DNA from: Phoma sp. XZ068
Taxonomy: Eukaryota > Ascomycota > Dothideomycetes > Pleosporales > Didymellaceae
Length of the DNA: 64,000 bases
Assembly: GCA_004835665.1 (NCBI GenBank)
Contig: RBKR01000013.1
Coordinates: 1-64,000 of the forward strand
Reading direction: 5' to 3'
This document shows, piece by piece, positions 54,105 to 64,000 of this stretch (position 1 is its first letter; each line of letters starts with the position of its first letter). A model generated the notes under the pieces. That model was given only the letters and a program-made list of their open reading frames with translations. It made no database searches and was not told where the DNA came from. The translations under genes and the position numbers were made by a program.

Positions 54105-57100
54105 TTTTAAATACCTCTAAGATAAGTACTACTTTAGAAACTAGAGTTACTCCTGCTAGCTTATGCTCTAATATTAATATAATAGAAGGAACTATTACTA
54201 CTAATACTATTAATATTAAGTAACCTAATCTCTATAAGGGAGACTATAGCAAGCTAGATAACTAGTTAATATAATAGAACCTATTCTTTATATTCTAAGG
54301 AGACAAGGTAGAGGCTAAGAAAAGAGTTACCTTAGTAGTAAGCTATATATATAAAAAAGTATTTACCTAGATTAAACCTTTTATTTAACTCTATAGTAAG
54401 GATAATACTCTAGATAAGGTTAATATATAGATAGAAGACTTTAATACCTTTAAGGATAAGATCTGCCTAATCTTTAGAGTCTTAAACAAACTTACTATTA
54501 CTAGGCAAGATATCTAATATATTTATTAAACCTAATCTACTACTAATTATACTACTAAGTTCTAGCAACTTATAGCTAATATAGACTAGAATAATACTAT
54601 ATTAACTATAATATTTTATTAAGGACTTAAGCCTAAGGTAAAGAAAAAACTAATATATACTAGTGTAAGTATAGAAACCTTAGACAACCTTATTAATATA
54701 GTAATTAACCTTAATATTAAACTATACAAGCTCTAATAAGAGCTATATAATAATCTATATACTTAAGCTATAGGCTAGCTATCTTAACTATAATATAACT
54801 AATAGAATAACTATACTTATTATAGTAACTATAGAAACAACTACTAACCTAATATAGGTTACTATATTTATAGTAACACTTAGAGTAGGTACTATAGACC
54901 TAAGGTAATAAACCTATCTAATATAAATAAGGGACTAACAACTATAAAACTATAATAAAATAAAAAGAAGGGATATAATAATAACAAGGGTAATAAGGGT
55001 AATACCTGTTATAACTATAGTAAACTAGGCTACTTTACTAAAGACTATTACTAGAATAAAGTATTCTAATAGATTAATATATTAGCTAGTAGGCTAGATA
55101 GTAAGGATACTAGTAATAAATAGGAAATCCTTACTAATAGAATTAGACAACTTATAGAAGATCTAGAGTTAGAATATAATAAAAATACTAAACTAGAGGT
55201 TATATATAAACTAGCACCTAAGAGGTTATAGGTATATAAACACTCTTATAGCTATAAAACTATAATTATATAGATATTAAGGAAGGAGTATCTTAAACTC
55301 CTAGAAGCTTCTAGTATAGCTATAACTTTATACTATAAATTCTAAGCAACCTAGACACCTAATACTAAAGATAATATGCTATAACTACCTAGATAATACC
55401 TAGAAAATAATAAGGATTAGAACAAGCTAGCATGTGCTACTATAGCACAACAAAGGGCGTAATATAATATATATTATTAAGAATATAAGTAATATAACAC
55501 TAAGAAAGCTAATAATAAGGCCTACACTAAGTTATATTAAGACCTAATTATCCTCTCTATTAAGGTAGATAATAATAAAGAAAATTAGTATAATAAGTTA
55601 TATAAGGAATACTAATAATATTATTAACTAGAAGTATATTAGAACTAGGACAATAACTACCTAGAACCTAATTATAGCCTAGACTCTAGAAACCTATATT
55701 ATATAGCACTATTATAGATAGTATATTACTATAATAGTTACTAGATATATTACTTAGAGAAGCTTAATTTAGAATAGTTCCTAAAGAGATATCTATATAA
55801 ACTATAATAGGAAGATTATAAGGAGAACTACTATATACTATACCTAATAAATAAATATAATAACTAATACTTTTCTAGCTAGAACAAGTCTAAGCATAGA
55901 TAATAAAGACTAGTAGTAAATAAATAATACTTTAATTAGTATTAGTAGACCTGCCTTAATCTCTATTATAAGACCTATAAAGAAAAGAAGTAAAGTAATA
56001 GCTTTAGATAAAAGAATCTTTTTTTAGGGCAGTACTAGTAGGCACTAGAGATTAATCTATTAATAGTATTAAAAGTAATTACTAACTAATTAAGTTACCT
56101 ATTAAGGTAAATAGAAGATAGATAAAGGCACTCTTAGACTCTAGAGTATAGTCTAATTATATCTCTTTATAAGTAGTATAGCTAGCTAGACTATACTCTA
56201 CTTAGAAGACAATACCTTACCTGCTTAGAGTAGCTAATAGAGAACTAATACTAAAGAAATCTAAGATTATATATAAGGTAACTATAGTATCTCTCTAGAT
56301 CTATAGATACTATAAAAAAATAACTCTAGATACTTTTAGGATAGCTACTTATAATATTATATTAGAACTTCTATAGTTAAGAAAGTATAATCTAGATATT
56401 AATTCGAAGAATTAACAGCTTTTATTAAGTTAATATAGATATAGCACTACTATATTATAGCCTGCGCAGTTTATAATATAACTAGTAGATAAGAAGGAAA
56501 TTAATAATATCTCTTTAATATATAAGACGTGCTAAGATAGAGCAGTTAACTATATAGATATAGAATACTCTACTAGTTATAAAGTAATAGTTAAAGAGAA
56601 GGATAGTGCACCTTCTAATATTCTAGATAAATATAAGAGTTATATAGAACTCTTTTATAATAAGAAGACTATAAAGGCATTACTATAGTATAAACTCTAG
56701 GATTATAAGATTAAGCTCTAGGAAGGAAAGAAACTACCTTTTAGGCCTATATATAGAATGTCTAAGAAAGAACTTAGTATACTTAAGAAATATATTAATA
56801 AGAACCTTAAGAAAGAATTTATATAAGAATTAAAATTACTAGTAGGATTTCTAGTCCTCTTTATACTAAAGAAAGATAGCAAATTATAAATATATATTAA
56901 CTACTAGAAACTTAATAATATTATAATTAAGAATTAGTATCTATTACTAAATATTAAAGAATTATAAGATTAGTTATCTAGAGTATAATACTTTACTACA
57001 CTTAATTTATGCAGAGTATACAACCTTATATATATAAAAGAAGGCAAAGAATAGAAGACTATATTTAAAACATACTATAGTTATTTTAAGTATTTAGTAA

Positions 57101-59614
57101 TACTATTTAGGCTTACTAACGCACTAGCTATATATTAGGCCCTTATTAATAATATATTAAGAGTATACTTAGATATTATAGTAGTAGTATACCTTAATAA
57201 TATTCTAGTATATTTAGCAATACTAGAAGAATATATTTACTATGTTAGAGAAGTGTTAGAATACCTAAGAAAGGCAGATCTTTAACTTAAACCTAAGAAA
57301 TATAAATAGTATAAGAAAAAAGTAGAATTCCTTAGCTATATTATAGGAAGATATAGAGTTAAGATAAGTAAGATAAAGATTTAAGTTATAAAGGATTAGC
57401 TAACTCCTACCTCCCTTAGAGGAATTTAGGAATTTCTAGAATTTATTAATTTTAACTAATACTTTATTAAGAACTATTTACTTAAGGCCTTACTACTTAT
57501 AAAGCTTATATAGAAGAATATACTATTTAAATAGAAATAAGTATAAGAGAATACTTTCTAGTTGCTTAAATAGTCCTATATTAAGCTACCTATAATAATT
57601 ATATTTAAAAATAGGAAGCTACTATAAATTAAGATAGATACTTTAGATTTAGTACTAGGAGCTTGCGCTATATAAGAATAAGATAGATAATAGTACCTAA
57701 TTACCTACTACTTAAGAAAGTTCTTAAGACTAGAGAAATAATATAATATATATAATAAGAAATTACTAGCTATTATATTAGCCCTAGAATATTAGAGAAT
57801 CTATATAGAAAGTTACTTAGAACTTACTATCTACACAGATTATAAGAACTTAGTATATTTTACTACTACTAAGACACTTAACTAATAATAAGTATACTAG
57901 TCTAAGCTGTTAGAATAGTATAAGTTTAAGATACTATATACTCTAGAAAAAGATAATAGTAGAGCTAATATACTTAGCAGACAATATAATCTAGCTAGAG
58001 AGAAAATAATAAACTAGTTTGCTATACTTAGAGTTAATAAGAATAGGTTATTAAGACTATCTTAGTAGCTTAATAATATAATATAAGTTTAATAGGAATA
58101 GTATATACCTATAAAAGTACTAGAGAAATTAGAGAATAAAATTATAAGTTATTATTATAATAACTTACTTTACAGACACCTTAGTATAATATAAATAATA
58201 GAACTTATTAAATAATACTATAAGTTTAGCTATATAAAGGATAAGGTTACTAAGTTTATTAAGAACTATATTAATTACTAACAGAATAAGCATAGTATAC
58301 ATGCAAAGTATAGAAAAATATAAGTAATAAAGCTACTAACAGCACTATAGACAAATATTATAATAGATTTTATTATATAACTACCTATCTCTAAGAACCT
58401 TATTATAGGATACTCTTATAACTTAATCTTTATTATAGTAAATAGGTTTACTAAAGCAGTAGAAATAATACTATTTTAATATAGTTATACTATAGAGTAG
58501 CTTATATAAGTATTTCTAGATAGGATTATCTATTACTATAGTATACTAGAATTAATTATTAGTAATAGAGATAAGCTCTTTATATTAAATTATTAGACTA
58601 TACTTATAGCAGCTATTAGTACTAAGAAAAAGCTATTAACTATATATTACTTATAAACAGACAGATAGATAGAAAGAATAAATTAGACTATAGAGATATA
58701 CTTAAGGATATATAGTAACTAAGAATAAAATAACTAGGTCTTACTATTACCTATAGTATAGATTATATATAATAATAAACTATTAGAAGTAATAGGTACA
58801 ATACTATTCTTTATAAATTATAGAAGATATCTAAATCTCTTTATAAGATCTCTTAATAGTAATATCTAAATAGATTTAGTAATAACCTTAGTATATAGAC
58901 TAAAGAAAGTATATTAAAAATTACTTAAAAATGTTAATAGAGCTTAATAATAAGCAATCTCTTATATTAATTAAAAAAAAAAAATAGTACCTTAGCTAAA
59001 AGAGAGAGATAAAGCCTATCTCCTTATAAAAAACTTATAAATAAGAAGACTAATAAAAAAACTAGATTATATTAAGGTTAGACTATTTTTTATTTCTAGG
59101 TAAATTAGCCTTATAAACTATTAACTTAAACTACTATAGGATACTAGAATATACTCTATATTTTATATATTACTATTAGAACTAGCAGACCCTAATATAC
59201 TAATCTAGAAAGACTTCTACTACTAGGTTAAGAAAGAGACTAAGTAGGAAGTTAAAAAAATAATATAATATTAAAAGAAAAGACGCAAGGATAAATACCT
59301 AGTTAAGTAGTTAGAATACTCTAACTTAGAAAATATATAGGAACTATTAATAAACCTTACAAACTACTACTAGCTATTATACTAGTATTAGCAGTATTAG
59401 GGTCTAGAGGCAGAGAATATGTTACCTAGTCTAGTATAAGTAAGCTAGGTATTAACCTGTTCTTAAGTATAGTAATATTATTAAGTAATAACTTCTATTA
59501 CTCTAGGTGCTCTATATCCTTAATAAACTAACTACTTATATTAAACTATTACTATTCTTAATACTTTAAGAATTTCTTTTATTTATATACCTAGTTTAAT
59601 TTAGTATAAATAGC

Positions 59615-59800
59615 CTATAAGGCAGCTATTATAGCTTTCTTAGCTTTAGTAGCCTTATTTTCTATTTCTTCTAGACATAATATCTTATTATTAATTTTAG
59701 AGAAATTAGGAATAGGTAAATCTACAGGCTTATACTTCTTTATTCTATTATATTTATAATTTCTATACTTCTTATATAATAAAGACATCTTATAAGGCAA
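59615..59800 (-). pseudogene. Antisense frame in the 3' part of the retroelement
   Basis: 61-codon minus-strand frame (MPYKMSLLYKKYRNYK start; DLPIPNFSKINNKI; KATKAKKAII) lying opposite to gag-pol, between pol and the 3' LTR. The equivalent place in copy 1 (plus strand, about 48.2-48.7 kb) keeps the same protein text and continues with LLLNNITILKNRLIPSLLI and VTYSLPLDSNT, broken only by TAA/TAG. This suggests a real extra gene in the ancestral element, transcribed against gag-pol. Function unknown. Confidence 0.5.
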
Positions 59801-59944
59801 GTTCTTCTTTATATAGTACTTATAGGCAACTATAGCAAGATATCTAATATTATTAATTTAGGTTCCTATTATATATTAAGCTTAGATACTTTAGGAAACT
59901 ATTTATTAGTTTATAAAGATATAAACTATAAAGGAGAAGAATAG

Positions 59945-60428
59945 TATTATAATCTTAGAGGAAGAGGTATAGTATAATAAAGTTATAGTTATAGATTAAC
60001 AGTATAGGGCTAAGAAGACTACATAACATCCTATAATCCTATAGAAATAAACTATACTAAGAGTATAAGATAGTATAAGATACTATATATATATTCTATA
60101 GAAACTATAAACTACTTATAGAAACTATAGGGCCTCCTATAGGACTTTATAGGACATTATAAGAAATATAGGACACTTTTTAGTATATAGCAATTAGGAA
60201 CACTGCCCTTATAGTATTGTGTTTAACCTTGTTAATTAACTTTGTTATTAGAACTTAACCTAACTCTTAAGCTAGACAGATTAACTATCTATACTACTTA
60301 TTATTAACCCTATAGTTATTATAGTGTTTTACTAGGTATTTATACTAACCCCCTCTTATACTAGCACTTATCCTAGAGAACTAACCTTAGAAGTATTTAT
60401 AAGCTTTACTTAGTTTATAACCTTAATA
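59945..60428 (+). repeat. 3' LTR, copy 2
   Basis: 484 bp, direct repeat of the LTR at 53621, followed by the ATTAG target duplication. Confidence 0.92.
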
Positions 60429-62562
60429 ATTAGCTACTCTAAGTAGGTAAGGTATTGTCTTCTAAGTAGAGTATAGTCTAGCTAGCTATACTACTTATAA
60501 AGAGATATAATTAAATTATACTCTAGAGTCTAAGAGTATATATATCTATCTTCTATTTACTATAATAGGTAACTTAATTAGTTAGTAATTACTTTTAATA
60601 CTATTAATAGATTAATCTCTAGTGCCTACTAGTACTGCCCTAAAAAAAGATTCTTTTATCTAAAGCTATTACTTTACTTCTTTTCTTTATAGGTCTTATA
60701 ATAGAGATTAAGGCAGGTCTACTAATACTAATTAAAGTATTATTTATTTACTACTAGTCTTTATTATCTATACTTAGACTTATTCTAGCTAGAAAAGTAT
60801 TTATTATTATATTTATTTATTAGGTATAGTATATAGTAATTCTTCTTATAATCTTTCTATTATAGTTTATATAGATATCTCTTTAGAAACTATCTTAAAT
60901 TAAGCTTCTTTAAGTAATATATCTAGTATCTATTATAGTAGTATACTATCTATAATAGTACTCTATAGTATAGGTTTCTAGAGTCTAAGCTATAATTAAG
61001 TTCTAGGTAATTATAGTCCTATTCCTAATATACTTCTAGTTAATAATATTATTAGTATTCTTTATATAACTTATTATACTAATTTTCTTTATTATTATTT
61101 ACCTTAATAAAGAGGATAATTAGGTCTTAATATAACTTAGTATAGGCTTTATTATTAGCTTTCTTAGCTTTATATTATTTATATTCTAAATAGTATATAT
61201 TATACTATACTTTATATTGTGCAGTAGTAGAGTATATAGATTTATTCTAATCTTTATTATCCTCTAGGTACTATCTAGGTAGTTATAGTATATTATCTTT
61301 AGTATTAAGTATCTAGGTTATATAGAATTTATAGTATAGTATTATAGTAGTACTTATAGCTTCTAGGATTTTAAGATATTTCTTTTATAATATCTATATA
61401 ATTATATATTTATAGCTATAAGGGTGTTTATATACCTATAACCTTAAAGGTGCTAGTTTATATATAACTTCTAGCTTAGTGTCTTTATTATATTCTAACT
61501 CTAGATTCTCTATAAGTTATCTAATTCTATTAGTAAGAATTTTTTATTTATTACTAGTATTCTTGCCTTCTAGCCTACTAGCTAATATATTAATCTATTA
61601 GAATACTTTATTCTATTAATAGTCTTTAGTAAAGTAGCCTAGTTTACTATAGTTATAATAGGTCTAGTCCTTATTACTCTTATTATTATTATATCCCTTT
61701 TTTTTATTCTATTATAGTTTTATAGTTATTAGTCCTTTATTTATATTAAATAGGTTTATTACCTTAGGTCTATAGTACCTACTCTAAGTATTACTATAAA
61801 TATAGCAGCCTATATTAAGTTAGTAGTTATTTCTATAGTTACTATAATAAGTATAGTTATTTTATTAGTTATATAATAGTTAAGATAGTAAGCCTATAGC
61901 TTAAGTATATAGGTTATTATATAGCTCTTATTAGAGCTTATATAGTTTAATATTAAGGTTAATTACTATATTAATAAGGTTATCTAAGGTTTTTATACTT
62001 ATACTAGTATATATTAGTTCTTTTTTTACCTTAGGTTTAAGTCCTTAATATAATATTATAGTTAATATAGTATTATTCTAGTATATATTAGCTATAAGTT
62101 ACTAGAGCTTAGTAGTATAATTAGTAGTAGATTAGGTCTAATAAATATATTAGATATCTTATCTAGTAATAGTAGGTTTATTTAAAACTTTAAAGATTAG
62201 GTAGATCTTATCTTTAAAGGTATTAAAGTCTTCTATCTATATATTAACCTTATTAGGGGTATTATTCTTACTATAGAGTTAAATAAAAGGTTTAATCTAG
62301 GTAGACACTTTTCTATATATATAGCTTACTACTAAGGTAACTCTCTTTTTAGCCTCTACCTTATTTCCTTAGAATATAACAAATAGGTTCTATTATATTA
62401 ACTAGTTATCTAGCTTACTATAGTCTCCCTTATAGAGATTAGGTTACTTAATATTAATAGTATTAGTAGTAATAGTTCTTTCTATTATATTAAAAATAGA
62501 GTATAAGCTAGTAAAAGTAACTCTAGTTTTTAAAGTAGTACTTATCTTAGAAGTATTTAAAA

Positions 62563-63047
62563 TATTAAAGTTATATTCTAAGTAAAGCTTATAAATACTT
62601 CTAAAGTTAGTTCTCTAGAATAAGTGCTAGTATAGAAGAGGGTTAGTATAGATACCTAGTAAAACACTATAACAACTATAGGGTTAATAATAAGTAGTAC
62701 AGATAGTTAATCTATCTAGCTTAAAAGTTAAGTTAAGTTCTAATAATAAAGTTAATTAATAAGGTTAAATATAATACTATAAGAGTAGTATTTCTACTTA
62801 CTATATACTAAGAAGTGTTCTATATTTCTTATAATATTCTATAAAGTCCTATAGAAGGCCCTATAGTTTTTATAAGTAGTTTATAGTTATCTATAGAATA
62901 TATATATAGTATCTTATACTATCTTATACTCTTAGTATAGTTTATTTCTATAGAATTATAAGATATTATATAGTCTTCCTAGCCCTATACTATTAATCTA
63001 TAACTATAACTTTATTATACTATACCTCTTTCTCTAAAATTATAATA
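62563..63047 (-). repeat. LTR, copy 1, 5' end
   Basis: About 485 bp in reverse orientation, bordering the reversed gag region of copy 1. Confidence 0.85.
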
Positions 63048-64000
63048 CTTACTATCTATTCTTTTACTATAAAACTATAATAACTTATAATAGCTTAAAA
63101 TAGCTACTAATATATTTCTCTATAGTTACCTAGAATATTTAACTATTAAAAGAGAATATTATTAAATATATAGCTTATAGGAGTTAAATACTTATACTAC
63201 TATACTTAGATAAGGTATAGTTACTAGAGTTACCTCTATATAAAGTAACTAGAGTATATAGAGCCTAGCTTAGCTATTTATTATAAAGTAGTAAATAGTC
63301 TACTATTAATTAACCTTGTTTAGAACTATTATAGTCCCACCTACTTATATTAATACTTTTCTTTCTAGTACCTCTAGCTATTAAGCCTAATATTAGTTAT
63401 ATAGTAGTTAAGGTAGCTAGCTTATAGCTTAAGTATATAGTTTATTATATAGTTTCTACTAGAGTTTATATAGCTTAATATTAATATTAATAGCTATATT
63501 AATAAAATTATCTAAGGTTTTAGTACTAGTACTAGTATATATTAGCTTTTTCTTAACCTTAGGTTTAAGTTCTTACTTAAATATTATTATTAGTATAGTA
63601 TTATTCTAATCTATATTAGCTATAAGGTATTAGAATTTAGTAGTATAGTTAGTAGTAGACTAGATTTATTAAATATATTAGATATTTTATCTAGTAATAG
63701 TAGGTTTATTTAAGATACTAAAGACTAGATAAATCTTATCTTTAAATATATTAAAGTTCTTTATTTAAATATTAACCTTATTAAGAGTATTATCTTTATT
63801 ATAGAACTAGATAAAAGGTTTAATCTAAGTAAATACTTTTCTATATATATAGCTTACTACTAAGGTAACTCTTTTCTTAGCTTCTACTTTATCTTCTTAG
63901 AATATAAAAAATAAGTCTTATTATATTAACTAGTTATCTAGCTTACTATAGTCTTTCTTATAGAAATCTAGTTACTTAATATTAATAGTATTAATAGTAA
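63048..64000 (-). mobile_element. Further RIP-decayed retroelement, partial
   Basis: After about 300 bp of unassigned AT-rich DNA, the stretch from about 63.36 kb to the window end resembles the reversed gag region of copy 1 (compare about 61.83-62.46 kb), so a third minus-strand relative continues past the edge. Confidence 0.65.

Larger units (their letters stand above)
53621..60428 (+). mobile_element. Chromovirus-type LTR retrotransposon copy 2 (RIP-decayed)
   Basis: 6808-bp Ty3/gypsy element with two 484-bp direct LTRs and a 5-bp target duplication ATTAG (53616-53620 and 60429-60433), inserted into copy 1. The decayed frames still show family order: a zinc-knuckle remnant in gag (about 55.01-55.06 kb, Cys and His codons turned to Tyr), an aspartic-protease LLDS remnant (about 56.13 kb), reverse transcriptase (about 56.75-57.35 kb, polymerase box YLNNILVY), RNase H, integrase with its HHCC region (about 58.15-58.85 kb) and a C-terminal chromodomain-like end (about 59.2-59.35 kb). 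Many Trp and Gln codons are now TAG or TAA. Not functional. Confidence 0.93.
47576..63047 (-). mobile_element. Chromovirus-type LTR retrotransposon copy 1, split by two insertions
   Basis: Minus-strand Ty3/gypsy element with 5' LTR at 62563-63047 and 3' LTR at 47576-48058. Its internal sequence lies in three pieces: 60429-62562 (gag and protease side), about 51083-53620 (pol) and 48059-49233 (3' side). These pieces are the reverse complement of consecutive parts of copy 2. Removing the pogo element (49234-51082) and copy 2 (53621-60428) leaves about 6.8 kb, the length of copy 2. Heavily RIP-mutated and non-functional. Confidence 0.85.

Noticed and set aside
47571..63052. 5-bp target duplication for retroelement copy 1
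   Set aside because: The flanks GCTAC and CTTAC match at only three of five positions. Too weak to claim after RIP.

Overview
The window starts at a chromosome end: a (CCCTAA)n array occupies the first 94 bases. Short introns of about 45-60 nt, TTAGGG-type telomeres, and long blocks where nearly every CpA/TpG has become TpA point to a filamentous ascomycete (Pezizomycotina) with a history of repeat-induced point mutation (RIP). The species cannot be fixed from this sequence alone.

Layout. (1) 1-4.0 kb: telomere, CT-rich satellite, an 18-bp tandem repeat, a long pyrimidine-biased tract and GC-rich subtelomeric minisatellites with telomere-like cores. (2) 4.0-10.7 kb: two GC-rich divergent genes, a telomere-linked RecQ-type helicase (zinc-finger N-terminus, a probable tyrosine-recombinase-like middle, RecQ helicase) and an unknown 597-aa partner. 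(3) 11.0-19.4 kb: AT-rich RIP desert. (4) 19.5-44.5 kb: island of normal composition holding an RNA-silencing locus. (5) 44.6-64.0 kb: RIP desert of nested chromovirus-type (Ty3/gypsy) retroelements, with a pristine Fot1/pogo DNA transposon inside.

The RNA-silencing locus is the main result. Splicing the reading frames by hand gives three long intact genes: an RNA-dependent RNA polymerase fused in one 1716-aa polypeptide to an SF1 (UPF1/MOV10-like) RNA helicase; a 1010-aa Argonaute with an RGG-rich tail and complete DEDH catalytic tetrad; and a 622-aa protein whose N-terminal RNase III fold has lost all four acidic catalytic positions. A P-loop NTPase is divergent from the RdRP. Next to them lie two decayed genes: a Dicer (complete start of the helicase, one clear nonsense codon, internal deletion down to part of RNase IIIb) and the zinc-finger C-terminus of a ZNFX1-like protein. 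The locus thus has slicer, amplifier and helicase, but no visible active dicing nuclease. It would have to use a Dicer encoded elsewhere or act without one.

The two deserts show what such a locus might act against. An older minus-strand retroelement (47.6-63.0 kb) was split by a plus-strand copy of the same family (53.6-60.4 kb) and by the pogo element (49.2-51.1 kb). The pogo element carries no RIP scars, so it arrived later or escaped as a single copy.
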